Assembly: GCA_037043455.1 (NCBI GenBank) | Contig: JAWPHD010001278.1 | Coordinates: 62,001-126,000, forward strand | DNA from: Cyrtodaria siliqua | Taxonomy: Eukaryota > Mollusca > Bivalvia > Adapedonta > Hiatellidae | DNA: 64,000 nt | Direction: 5' to 3' | In this document: piece after piece, positions 44,671 through 55,690 of the stretch | Position numbering within the stretch: position 1 is the stretch's first letter | Layout: each line of letters starts with the position of its first letter | Position numbers and translations under genes: made by a program | The notes under the pieces: generated by a model | Told to the model about the DNA's origin: nothing | What the model saw: the letters and a program-made list of their open reading frames with translations, nothing else | The model's database searches: none

Positions 44671-45233
44671 GTTTGAGATAAGAATGGGACCAACTTCAAA
44701 AGAAATATAAAAAGATCGGACAGGGAAAGTAGCATTCAAGGAGGACAGTCAACCACAAAACACAGAAACAAACACGCAAACAGACAAACAAGAAGGCAAA
44801 AGTAATATAAATGCAAACGACATCACAAACACAAAAGGGTTGACAATAGGGCTACCGCCTTGGAACGGTCAGTGGCAAATTAGGACACTGGGGGTTTAAA
44901 CCGGTTCTAGGATGCACCATACATCACACTTACCCTACTGTCATCCCATTAAGACAGTGTAAATAAAGAAATCCCCGCCATGATATAATCTCTAACCAAC
45001 AAGGCAGCATCAATAGGTAATATAAGTAAAACACAAATATGCTCGTGTAAATATAATACAAAAAAAAATAGCCTAGAAAGCCACAATGAAGGTACTCAAT
45101 AAATTGGCAGAAGCCAGAGCAACAAGAGAATAAACTATTAAGGGCACGACAAGAAAGATAATAGACAAAATCAGACGCCATCGTCCCAGTGGGCTTTAGG
45201 TAGGCGTCATCATAGGGTCCACAGCCTGTCCGG

Positions 45234-46178
45234 TCATCTACAATTAAATAGAAAAGCATAGTGGCGAACTGTAAAAGGGTCCACCACCAAGCATGCAGTA
45301 CGTTGCAAAATGATAGGGTCATAACCTCTTTTGATAAACTTTTTAACAAGTTTAACAAAGATAGTATGAAAGTGATCATGACCAAGAATCTTACGAAGTT
45401 TATAAATCACATCACCATAGAAGTCAGGTTGTGATAGTCCTTGTCGCAGAAGAGTCCTTAAATTACTTTTATATTTGGAAAGAAGATCAGGGTTACGATA
45501 ATAAAATTTTGCAAAGGTTTTACGAAGTTTATGATAACGGTAACCCTGATTGAGTAGCTTTTTATTTATACAAAGATTACGAATATTAAAGTCCTCAACT
45601 CGTGTACAAGCTCTTGAAAAACGAATAAGTTGAGACACATACACCCCATAAGAAGTTGCTCGGGTAACATCCCCATCCAAGTGGGGATATTTAACAATAT
45701 CAAAATTAAAATCAACTCTCTTGTCATAGATTTTGCTAATTATTTCACCATTTTTAATCGAGAGATCTAAATCAAGAAAAGAAGCGTTATTATCAGATAT
45801 ATCAACTTTGTTAAGCTGAAGTTCTTTTGGATAAATATCATTAACCATAGTTGGAAAGAAAGGGTTGTCAATGTTCAATATGTCATCCAGATACCGAGAG
45901 GTGTCATTAAAGGGTTCAGTAACATCTGTCTGGGTATCTGGTGAAAGACTCAACATGAAATCTCTTTCATAGCAAAATAAAAACAAATCTGCGACAAGTG
46001 GTGCACAGTTCGTACCCATAGGGATACCAACAATTTGTCTATAAACGGTGGTTCCATACCTGACGAAAATATTATCTAATAGAAAGATGAGTGCTTCGCA
46101 AACTTCATAGCAAATCCACATAGTATAAATGTCTAAACTGCCGTTAGTAAAACACGCTTTAATATTATTACATGCCAA
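45234..46178 (-). pseudogene. Penelope-like reverse transcriptase, copy B
   Basis: 314 codons, about eight residues different from copy A (for example Arg to Cys in SRACTRVEDF). Motif B GIPMGTNCAPLVADLF and YLDD are intact. The same upstream one-base frame change in the A-run (about 46205) separates motif A. Confidence 0.7.
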
Positions 46179-46968
46179 AATTGTAGTATTTTCTCTATTG
46201 AATGTTGTTTTTAATAAGAGAAATTAGTTTGTCTTTAATAAGGTGATGTGGTAAGGTTGTATACAGTGTAGCGAAGTCATAAGTGGTTATTGATGAAACT
46301 TGACATTTATTGAAACATTTATCAAGAACGTCTCACTATTTTTTATAGACCAAAATAAATTATTCCCAGAGTTTTCAAAAGTTTTATCACAATAAAGTTT
46401 AACGTGATCTTAAACGGCAGTAAGACAAGAAGATACAAGTTTGGAGATGTTTGTTATGGTGCAGGCACTAGAATTCGAAATAAAGCGAGCCTTATACGGA
46501 TTTTTATGTAATTTAGGAATCCAGTACATAGTAGGCAGTTTATTTTGCTTATCGTTTACACCAGCCTTGAAAGTAGTGCACCGAGTGATATGTGCGGAAA
46601 CAACATCATCCTCAGTAGAATTAACTGGAGTATACGAATTGGTGCTGCCGAGTTCCAGAGATAAAACATTGACGTAATGTAGGCGTCAAACAATAATTAC
46701 ATTATTAGCTGCTTTATCTGCAGGAACTAAAACAAATTTATTATGAAATTCCTGAATTCCCGATTTTAAATTACGAAAGGAAAACCTAGGTCTCGGAGTA
46801 AGTAAAGAGGGGTTAGCATTATAAATTACGTGTATCTATAATATTAAGAATTGACTTTTTCCAAGTAGAAAGCGAGTTTGGGTCCGCAAGTTCTCTACGA
46901 CACCATTTTATACTAAAATGTTCAATGGAGTTGGCGATCTGGGCACGACAGGCATTAAAATCAATAGT

Positions 46969-47280
46969 TTAAGGTAATCTATATTTAGGACATTTCGAAA
47001 ACAAATGCCGAATACGTTTATCAACAATATCAAAATTACCAGTGATGACATGACCTGCTGGAGCATAGCAAAATTTTAATGTGTTGCATTCACATTCCTT
47101 AGGAGTATTATGTACTATATCAAGGTCAGAAAATATTTTGTTGTAGTTGAAAATAATATTTCTAATAGACTTTTTATACTTATAACAAATTACAGAACTT
47201 TCGGAATTTTTGAAATATTTTGGGATAGAATCAACTACACGAGTATCTCGAAAAAATACTAGGCATGTCAATGAAATCAA
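46969..47280 (-). pseudogene. N-terminal segment of the Penelope-like RT protein
   Basis: Frame with IPKYFKNSESSVICYKYK, then CECNTLKFCYAPAGHVITGN and KRIRHLFSKCPKYRLP. The Cys cluster and GH(V)xTGxxxI-type segment come upstream of the RT fingers in related elements. Present only in copy B because copy A ends at 38898. Confidence 0.55.
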
Positions 47281-47604
47281 TACCTTTATTAATATACAGT
47301 ATTTTTAGAAAATGCCTGATATGATCAGATTCCTTGTCAATATGAGGTCGGAGAACATGTTGTGTCTAGCTTTGAACTATGGAAGCAGTGTTATACAAGG
47401 GATCTGTACGAATGAAAATTGTGTCGGCTTCCTCGTCGATCAACTTTAGTGAAGAAATGAACAAAGAGGTAAGCCGTGAAAGCATAGAGTGCTTTCCAGA
47501 CTGTTTTAAAATAGAATGTAAATCAGCGACAGAAATAATTACACGCGATTTACGTTTGATGTTACCATTACGCCTAAGACCATGATACCTAGATTTACGC
47601 TTTC

Positions 47605-47841
47605 GAAGCCGAGGTTGTGCACCATGACAGACTGAAACCATATCATGGGAATAGCATACCAGACTGGATCATGAAGCATAAACACGTCAAGTCACCGTTA
47701 GCAGCCCCGTTAAGTTCCAAACACCTGAAGATGGAAACTAACAGTACATTTGAGCCATGCAGGTCAGAGAAAAAGAGTTCAGCAAGTACCATTTCAATAT
47801 TGACAGGTACAAATCCTAGGTCACTAGACCGGAGACAATGA
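47605..47841 (+). pseudogene. Ty3/gypsy integrase C-terminal end
   Basis: VHHDRLKPYHGNSIPDW is the common C-terminal motif of gypsy integrases. It resumes the gypsy reading direction after the antisense insertion, showing that the Penelope-like element landed within gypsy pol. No 3' LTR was recognised before the LINE at 48124. Confidence 0.7.
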
Positions 47842-48123
47842 GTATTCCGCCTGATTCCTTGGAAGATCTACTTAAAATCAACTCCAGGCATCTGGAATCT
47901 TTGGGAGCAAGTGACAAATTATTCAAGCCTGGATTATATCCTTTTTTCATAGTGCCAAAATATTCTATTAGGTGAAGGAAAAAAATGGATTAGGTATATT
48001 GTGTACACCCAATATTCCTTGAGAAAATTTTATTTTAGAATATATCTAGAATATATCTGAATCTGAATATGTTATGATGTAGGGCCTGTTACGGCACAAA
48101 CACATCGGAAGAGAGGCTGTTGC

Positions 48124-49313
48124 TGTTAGTAGCACTTTACGAGAGCTGATTTGAAGCTCTCCAATGATGGCGTGCATACGAAACTGTCTTCAAGATGGTT
48201 CCACTCAATAAATGTCTTTTAGAGTTTTTAGAGTTTTTATATTGGTCGTTCTTGCACTGTATTGTTTTGAAACACTTTGCATTATTTAGCACCTGAGTGT
48301 CTATAATGTTATTAGCTTGAACGTCACTGAAAGCTTTTGCTTTAATATGGCGTTTAGGTCTTTCAGGAATTAGATAGTCTTGGCATTTGAAAGCTGGCAG
48401 CAGCCCCTCGACCTCCTTGTAGAAGAAGACGAGTCGGTTCATCTTCCTTTTGTCTTGGAGCGACGGTAGCTTCAGGTCGGACAGCATTCGTGTGACGCAT
48501 CCCTCCTCGCGTGACTTGTAGTCTCCGGAGACAAACCTAGCAGCTTGGCGTTGGACCTTTTCCAATCTGTTTATGTCCTTCTTATAATAGGGATCCCAGA
48601 CGGTGGCGCTATATTCCAGCGTCGATCGCACCAGTGCCAGGTATGCTGGTCTTCTGCATGCCTTAGGGCAGTGTTTTAGGTTGCGCTTCATGAACCAGAG
48701 GGATAAGCTGGCCTTCTTGATGGTCTTTGTTATGCGCGCATCCCATTTCAGGTCTTCCGATATGGTTACTAAGAGGTAGGGGCTTTCTTTAACTTGTTTG
48801 AGGATCTGATTATTTAGGGAGTAGAAGTTTAGAAGATTTTGAGTTAATGCTCATGATGTAACACTTCTTGGCATTAAACTGCATGCCCCAGTTTTGAGCC
48901 CAATCTTTTAACGCCTTCAAATCGTCTTGGAGTATAAGATGATCCTTTCTGGTTTCTATGACCCTGTAAAGGAGGCAGTCATCCGCGAATACACGCGCCT
49001 GTGACTTAACGGAATCAGGGAGATCGGTAATGTAACACAGAAAGAGTAGAGGCCCCACGGTAATGTAACACAGAAAGAGTAGAGGCCCCATGACTGTACC
49101 CTAAGGGACGCCGGAGTCTACTGTGACTGGGTCCGAGTACTCGCCTTCTACTAAGACTTGCATATGCCGCTGGGTCAGGAAGTTCCGAATCCAGGTGTTT
49201 AGGGGTCCGTCTACGCCATACTTCTTTATCTTGGCCAGAAGCTTCTCGTGGGGGACTGTATCGAAGGCCTTCGAGAAGTCTAGGATAATCATATCTGTAT
49301 ATGATTATCCTAG
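48124..49313 (-). pseudogene. 5'-truncated Jockey/CR1-like LINE reverse transcriptase
   Basis: Minus-strand pieces in order: IILDFSKAFDTVPHEKLL (motif A) at 49101-49292, then GVP followed by a TAG stop where Gln is expected, GPLLFLCYIT duplicated by a 36-base repeat, FADDCLLYR (catalytic ADD) and KALKDWAQNWGMQF at 48810-49091, a frame change, then the C-terminal ALVRSTLEYSATVWDPYYK at 48137-48691. One stop, one duplication and one frame change: a dead copy. GC content is higher than around it. Confidence 0.85.
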
Positions 49314-49314
49314 A
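49279..49314. repeat. Perfect 16-bp inverted repeat at the LINE 5' end
   Basis: TCTAGGATAATCATAT, loop CTGT, then the exact reverse complement. The left arm is LINE coding sequence (start of IILDFSKAF), so the end of the LINE was copied back on itself. Confidence 0.9.
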
Positions 49315-49319
49315 TTTTA

Positions 49320-50560
49320 AAATGGATATACAGGTACCCTGGATGTGAAACTCCATATACGCCCCTTGTTAGTTCCCGATTTATCCGCCGAATGGCCAAT
49401 AAGCTGGTTCCCTGATTATTCTGCGGTAAACAACAGGGTACCAGTCAATACGGCGGTCATTTTTGAGGCGATCGATTATCCTGAAATGAGTTGATGCTGA
49501 CCTACAAATGAATTGTTAATATACTACTTCACGATCTATTTCAAATATCGAGGTAAGTTATTTAAATCTGCATGTATTGCTAAAAAAAATGAAGGAATTC
49601 ATACTATAACTTGGGTTTTAGCAGCGAAAATACGCTCGATAGCTGTGTTGATTTTCTTTTTCTACAGTTTATTTTACATAAAAATATATACACATTCTAA
49701 GGGAAATTCCTATTTTATTTATGGTTCGATATTTCTTTGTATTGCCATTATTGTGTAGATTTGAATGACGGGTTTGGATTTTTGTATAGCCTTTGTTTTG
49801 TTCGCAAATTACGCAGTTGAATTTGGTTGAAATTGGTTGAATATTCATAAATAAAATCGCCTTTATTTTTCATAAAAATGTATACACATTCTAAGTGAAA
49901 CTCCTGTTTTATTTTTGGTTCGATATTCAAAATAATTATTTCTTTGTATTGTCATTATTGTGTAGATTTGAATGACGGCCTTGGATTTCTGTATAGCCTT
50001 TGTTTTGTTCTCAAATTACGCAGTTGAATTTGGTTAAAAATAGTATTACGATGCGATACCTGTGTATTCGGTATGACACGTTTGACTTTTGGGGTACTTG
50101 CGTGCAATAAAACAGAAATATTATATCGATCACCAACATCCTGTTATTTGGAACACAAAACAACCCTTTGAATTATATCTGTTACCGCCCTTCTACAATA
50201 TGCCGAAATATCGCGCACGACCACCTTGTATATTCGGTATGACACCTCTGACTTAGGGGTGGAAGGGTGTAATAAAAACAAATGGAAAGCATTCCACCGA
50301 TTATTACATCCTGTTTATTGGCACACATGGTGACAAAACTGAATTGTATGAAAATACAAAATGCCGACACAGACACGTCGACCGCACTGTATATTCGGTA
50401 TCGAACGGTGTTAATTAGAAGGCGCCAGACGTGCGGTATGGAACAATAGACCACTAAATCCATCATAGTTTAATTAAATAAGACAACTGAAGCCAAAATC
50501 AAGTCGAATTACCTCATGAACCAGCTAACTTATGTACTTACATGTATCATTATGCATGTA
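49320..50560. repeat. AT-rich stretch with a two-fold ~190-bp duplication
   Basis: TATACACATTCTAAG, TTTATTTTTGGTTCGATATT and GTATAGCCTTTGTTTTGTTC occur at 49687-49840 and again at 49880-50035. Further on TGTATATTCGGTATGACACC-like boxes recur at 50055, 50225 and 50388. No gene recognised. Confidence 0.55.
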
Positions 50561-51640
50561 TATATACAATTTGCAGAGTCACATGATCATTGTCGCAGTT
50601 TTTAAAGTTAAAACAGAAGTCACTTTTTAGAATGAAGAATAATCTCTCAGCTTGTATTTGAAATAATACAGCAACGATATATATATATATTCAATTTGTC
50701 GAGTCACGTCACTGTCGCAGTTTCACATACGGTCAAACGAACGTAATTTTTCTTATTTAGTTCGTTTTTAGTAAAGCTTAAACAGACACCACTGTATAGA
50801 ATAAAGAATTATCTTTCAGCTCGTATTTGAATTAGCCAGCTAGCTTAAATACTTTTCCCAAAATAAACAAATCAGCTACAATATATATATATTTATTTAT
50901 TTTAAATTTGCCGAGTCACGTCACTGTCGCAGTTTCACATACGGTCAAACGGACGTATTTTTTGTTATTTAGTTCGTTTTTAGTAAAACCTTACCTGTAC
51001 GCGCACATGGGTAAATTATTATTCGGCGGATAAATTGGATTTACGACATGTTTCAAATCCAGTGTATGTACAAATCCAGTGTATGTAGATCTATGATTTT
51101 ATATTTTATACCAAGTTGTGATATGTCTTAATGTATTCGCAAAGTATGGAATTTGATAGTGCTATTCACAAACTATGGAATTTAAAAAGTGAGTTTCACA
51201 AAAAAAGGTATTTATCTAAATAATAGTTTCCCTTTTCAGATATCACAATGATAACATTTAAAATAATGCAGAAACACGAGATATTATGCCAATATTACCT
51301 TTATAAGGCTACTATTGTTATTTCAGTGTTAATTCTGTTAAAATTAAATGAGTTTTATTTTATTTAAATGGCACAAGGACACATTGTGAATAAAACAAAA
51401 CAGAACACTAGTGCGATTGTGTTGGGAAATGTGAAAGAACAATAAAGTCTAGGACTGACCGACTGTGCCGAATTAACTTCTTTTTTAACAGTATGGCAAG
51501 TTTATGCCTTGAGGATTTCGTATGAGCATTGAACATATAAAATGGATTTTGTTTTATATTGTTCTTAAGATGCTTGTTCTAATTATTTAAACGTATGCCA
51601 CATCTGTTCATTCATTTCACAATCAGTAACTGACAAGTGG
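50560..51640. repeat. Repeat R', empty copy, with extra ~210-bp units
   Basis: Units starting at GAGTCACGTCACTGTCGCAG recur at 50699 and 50912, and a diverged one at 50575. From 50832 on it aligns with repeat R (38899). It lacks the 693-bp MITE and so provides its empty target. Ends CAGTAACTGACAAGTGG followed by CTGGCAGAACC. Confidence 0.75.
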
Positions 51641-52450
51641 CTGGCAGAACCGAGCATTATCAGGCTTTTAGACAAGTTAGCCACTTACTGATGTCGACAT
51701 AACTATACAAAAAAGTGGCTTTTACCGCTTGATTATGTCAACATCCTGAGAAGTTATGGCGACATAATATGCGTGATGTCGACATCAGAAGTTCATTAAG
51801 TCGACTTAATTATGTAGCTAAGTGGCGACAGAAGTATGCCACCATACTAAGTGCCTAATTGGCTGGCAGAAGAATGCCACCATACTAATATGTTCCATTT
51901 TGGGCAAATCGTTTACAATTAAAGGATATAGGCTATATGTGAAACCAGTTAATATAGTGAGTTACCTCCCTTATTATACATTTCTCCATTTAGAACGTTT
52001 AACTGTTAGTCAACTTAGTAAGTTAGTGTTTGTTATGGTCTGTTCTTCAATCAGAGATAATTGATGGAACTTTTGGAGAATTGCAATTTGAATACTGATC
52101 GTAACTATAAACGCATACAATCAACGACAAGGTATGAAATGTTTATATGTTTACTTTAATAATATGCAGGCGCGTAGCGTGCCATACCCATTTACTCACG
52201 TGAGTAAACTTTTCAAACGAAGGCTCAACAAATAAAAAAAATAAAAAAAATCGAAAAACGCAATAAAAAGGTGAGCCTAATAGGGGGTACATGCTGACCC
52301 TAAAATGCACCAGAAGTCAAGTACGAGCGTTTATTTATTTTTAAAAATCCTGGACCCCCACCCCTCCTGTACCTACCCCGTGAGTAATTGTGATTTTGGT
52401 CACGCTACGCCACTGATATGCAGATATGTGTGATACAATAACTAGCAACA
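51641..52450. other. No recognisable gene
   Basis: Contains an inverted pair around GATGTCGACATAACT / GATGTCGACATC and a direct repeat of GAATGCCACCATACTAA (51834 and 51868). AACGCATACAATCAACGACA near 52110 resembles GCATACAAATTACCAGCGAC near 55645. The stretch 52160-52420 is unremarkable. Confidence 0.35.
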
Positions 52451-52456
52451 TAGCCC

Positions 52457-52548
52457 ACAGACCTAATAACAAATAGATTGGACACTACGAAAATTGTCTA
52501 AATTTCACGTGGCCACAGACATATTAATAAATTTGTTATTAGGTCTGT
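52457..52548. mobile_element. 92-bp element with 18-bp inverted ends
   Basis: ACAGACCTAATAACAAAT at 52457-52474 and its exact reverse complement at 52531-52548. The right half (CACAGACATATTAATAA then ATTTGTTATTAGGTCTGT) is found again at 53352-53387. Confidence 0.7.
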
Positions 52549-52639
52549 CACTTGGCACAGTGCAAACATTTCACAAAATATTTCCTACATTATGATAGTT
52601 TTACTCATATTTGGATTGACATCCATTAGTTTTCCAGAT

Positions 52640-52797
52640 CGCCTGCTGTGAACTCGACTTGTGAGAAAGCGTCGATTCTAGCGGATGGTGGGAGGTATAC
52701 TGTACTGGTTCTAATCATGAATATGTGGGTGGTCTACCCCCACCACAAGATATCGACCATCATATATAGCCTAATTTGTGCTGGAAAATGATGTTAA
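52640..52797 (+). mobile_element. tRNA-derived SINE, family A, opposite orientation
   Basis: ACTCGACTTGTGAGAAAGCG, GGTGGTCTACCCCCACCACA and a GATGTTAAACACC end: reverse complement of the family-A layout seen at 291 and 31805. Its head is truncated. Confidence 0.65.
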
Positions 52798-53199
52798 ACA
52801 CCAAATAAATCAGTCCATTTAATCTTAGAACAATATCCAAAACGGCGCCCTATATAAAAATAATAATGAATATATTTGAATGTTGTTGAATAGCTCGTCA
52901 GCGCAATGTATGTTATATAGAGCTGCCCTAGAGAGAGGGCCATGATACAAGGGCAGTAATCTGAGAGTAACCCTACTGTTGCTAACGAATATATTCCCCA
53001 TGGTTCTTTGAAGTGCTCAGATGATGCACTGATATACGAGACCGCACGGTTCCCGATCTGACGAACGAGGTTAAGGGAAAGTGTCTTTTGGGACTCTTCC
53101 CAATAACACGCTGACAAAACTAAGTGGCTCCGGTGAGGCTTGTACACGGGTCCTCCAGCTTCAAGTCGCTGTGCTGTCTATACTAGTCCACACCAAATC

Positions 53200-53345
53200 A
53201 TCTAGGAGTAAGTTTGTTTTTTTCTCATTAAAATGGAGAAAATATAATAATTCAATACCATCGTCAGTTACTTCAGGACCTTTCAATTTTCGTCCCAGGT
53301 TAGTTTTACAAGTAAAAATGTTCTTACCATGTCGCTGGTAATTTG
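53200..53345 (-). repeat. Inverted single copy of the 55.7-kb satellite lead
   Basis: In reverse complement it reads TACCAGCGACATGGTAAGAA, then GAAAGGTCCTGAAGTAACTG, ACGATGGTATTGAATTATTA and TTCTCCATTTTAAT, the same order as 55640-55790. Confidence 0.7.
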
Positions 53346-53351
53346 TATGCA

Positions 53352-53387
53352 TCACAGACATATTAATAATATTTGTTATTAGGTCTG
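53352..53387. repeat. Second copy of the AGACATATTAATA palindrome
   Basis: ACAGACATATTAATAATATT followed by TGTTATTAGGTCTGT; near-identical to 52513-52548 in direct orientation, so the pair brackets an ~800-base stretch containing a SINE and the inverted satellite lead. Confidence 0.65.
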
Positions 53388-54085
53388 TGTATGCATATAT
53401 AGTTTGATGTGATGAGTATTCAAGTTCAAGTTATTAAAACTGGCAATAACTCCAATCAGTTGAAGGTGCAGGAGGTATCGTGCTCAATAAAACAGTGGCA
53501 GTTCGAATATACCAGACTACATCAATCATCAAACAATCATCGGGCAACGAAAAAGTTTCAGGGTAAATTCCGAGCAATTACACAGAATCTATTAATTGAA
53601 AAGGTAAACAAACCAAAAAATCTTGCTAAAAACATAAAATTCAACTTTTGAAGAGAACTTGTTAATCATTGAAACGTAACACCTCGGCCTAATTGCAACA
53701 GAAAATGTTGTTATATTTTCTAAAACAATGTATAAATAGATGATCAAAAACAAAATTTAGACAAAATTCCTTTAGTATAAAACACATTTAAACGTCCATC
53801 GAATTCGGGTAAATTGTGCTATCCGGTTACTAGCTAATTACAATTTGCTTATTTCGTACTCGACCCATATACATTCGCAAATTGTACATATATTGATCAT
53901 GGTTTATACATACATTGCCTTTTCCTGTCTTAACAATATTATGACGTCTCCTGGGGTAGAAGTTATATCAAGTAAAACTATATTTTGTACCAAAATAAGA
54001 AGCTTTATTGAAAAATGGTGTTTCGTCCCCAGTTTCGTACCTTGTTTCGCAAAAATGTCGCTCATATGTCATTGCCGGCATAATT
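53388..54085. other. No recognisable gene
   Basis: Two small plus-strand frames (53409-53651 and 53845-54177) have no recognisable motif; the second runs into the TIR element at 54091. Nothing else is visible. Confidence 0.35.
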
Positions 54086-54090
54086 CATCA

Positions 54091-55157
54091 CAGGGGCGGA
54101 TCCAGGATTTCAGCTTAGGGGGGGGCGTAAGATTTTGGTCAATTTTCGGGTCCGTTTCTATCCTCATACAACGGTAGTGCATTGATAGGGTAAAAAAGTC
54201 CGTTTTCAAATAACAGGATTTAACAATGTGTTAATTAAACCACTAATTAGCCATTATGCGTCGAGCGAGCGAAGCGAGCGAGAACATTTTTTTATACTGA
54301 GGGCGTGCATCGAAATTGTTTGATATTTTATCTATAGTAACATGGAAATACATGTATGAATACAAAAGTAAGTTTTCAAATAAAAGGATTTAACAATTTG
54401 AATGTGTTAATTAAACCACTCATTAGCCATTATGCGTCGAGCGAGCGAAAAAATTGTTTATACTGAGGGTGTGCATCGAAATTGTTTGATATTTTATCTA
54501 CAGTAACATGGACATACATGTATGAATAAAAAAGGTCCGTTTTCAAATAAAAGGAATTAAAAATGTGTTAATTAAACCACTCATTAGTCATTATGCGGCG
54601 AGCGAGCGAAAAAAAAATTTATACTGAGGGCGTGCATCGAAATTGTTTGCTATTTTATCTACAGTAACATGGACATACATGTATGAATAAAAAAAGTCCG
54701 TTTTCAAATGAAAGGATTTAACAATGTGTTAATGAAACCACTCATTAGTCATTATGCGTCGAGCGAGCGAAGCGAGTGGGAAAAAAATATACTGAGGGCG
54801 TGCATCGAAATTGTTTGATATTTTATCTAATTACCACTCATTAGCCATTATGCGTCTAAAAAAATAATTATACTGAGGGCGTGCATCGAAATTGTTTGGT
54901 ATTTTATCTACCGTAACATGGACATGCATGTATGTATAAAAAAAAGTCTGTTTTCAAATAAAAGGATTTGAGAATGTGTTAATTAAACCACTCGTTAGTC
55001 ATTATGCGTCGAGCGAGCGAAGCGAGCGAAAAAAAAAAAATACTGAGGGCGTGCATCGAAATTGTTTGATATTTTATCTACAGTAACATGGACATACATG
55101 TATGATCCGGAATTTTTAGGGCGCGCCCGGGCGCGCCCCCCACTGGATCCGCTAGTG
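54091..55157. mobile_element. 1,067-bp TIR element with ~165-bp core tandem repeats
   Basis: Ends CAGGGGCGGATCCAG and, inverted, CACTAGCGGATCCAG; CATCA is duplicated on both sides (54086-54090 and 55158-55162). The inside is about six tandem units of 160-180 bases: GTCCGTTTTCAAATAAAAGG, CATTAGCCATTATGCGTCGA, GCGAGCGAAGCGAGCG, GAGGGCGTGCATCGAAATTG. Near the right end is a perfect 20-base palindrome GGGCGCGCCCGGGCGCGCCC (55119-55138). No transposase. Confidence 0.85.
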
Positions 55158-55162
55158 CATCA

Positions 55163-55690
55163 ATATAATTAATCTTATATCATGCCATACTAATATATCG
55201 ATTTACTGAGATCAGACGATTTATTACTGTGACTCCCTTAAGGGTAAAAAAAGGGGCGATCTGAAGGAGTAATTTGTGCCGAAACAAATACAAGTGAAAA
55301 CCCTCAAAATGTGTTCAGCACCATATGAAAGGTGAACGTGCATTAAACAAACGCATAGTGTGTTCTGCTTGGGAAATATTGTTTATGAAAATGTTTCAGC
55401 TGGTAAACATGATGACTTTAGAGTATTTTTGTTGTTAACACATCAATATTAATTCATATGGGGTTCATGTTGGTAGCAGTTGTACACACTATCGTGTAGT
55501 TCGATTTCAATACCAATTTACTATAAGCAGGGCTTTATATGATTATCAGCCCAGGTATAGGCTTAAAGAATCATTTGAATTAACATAAATAATAATTTAA
55601 GAACTTGAACTCGAATACTGATCACATCAAACTATATACGCATACAAATTACCAGCGACAAGGTAAGAACGTGTACATTTTTACTTGTTA
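55163..55690. other. No recognisable gene
   Basis: AT-rich, no repeat copy recognised except its end (from about 55610), which matches 52090-52135 and, inverted, 53320-53350: CAAATTACCAGCGACAAGGTAAG. That box looks like a splice donor but no coding frame leads into it. Confidence 0.35.

Larger units (their letters stand above)
40606..46790 (+). mobile_element. Composite retroelement block, copy B
   Basis: Copy of 32350-38898 in direct orientation, with the gypsy RT region retained and the Penelope-like element continuing to about 47600. Includes an LTR-like start (40606-41090, GGTATATAAACAGGCTAGC), a short tandem duplication at 41230-41400 (CGTATCGTAAATTACATTTTC repeated) that copy A lacks, and shared inactivating changes. 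Confidence 0.85.
44702..47600 (-). mobile_element. Penelope-like element nested antisense in gypsy, copy B
   Basis: Runs from the AAATATAAAAAGATCGG edge (44702) to about 47590-47610, where gypsy integrase resumes. Contains the RT frame, an upstream segment with CECNTLKFCYAPAGHVITGN (46969-47280), and toward its 3' end a short hydrophobic frame (45070-45230, ILSIIFLVVPLIVYSLVALA in one reading). Neither terminal repeat nor endonuclease recognised. Confidence 0.65.

Noticed and set aside
32350..47841. Intact endogenous retrovirus with envelope gene
   Set aside because: Only pol fragments are recognisable, with stops, frame changes and a lost catalytic residue; no envelope-like frame and no matching 3' LTR.
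50182..50466. 94-codon minus-strand frame as a gene
   Set aside because: Crosses repeated TGTATATTCGGTATGACACC boxes and shows no motif.
54260..55110. CRISPR array (regular 165-bp repeats)
   Set aside because: Units are long, contiguous and without unique spacers, lie between TIRs and the DNA is eukaryotic.
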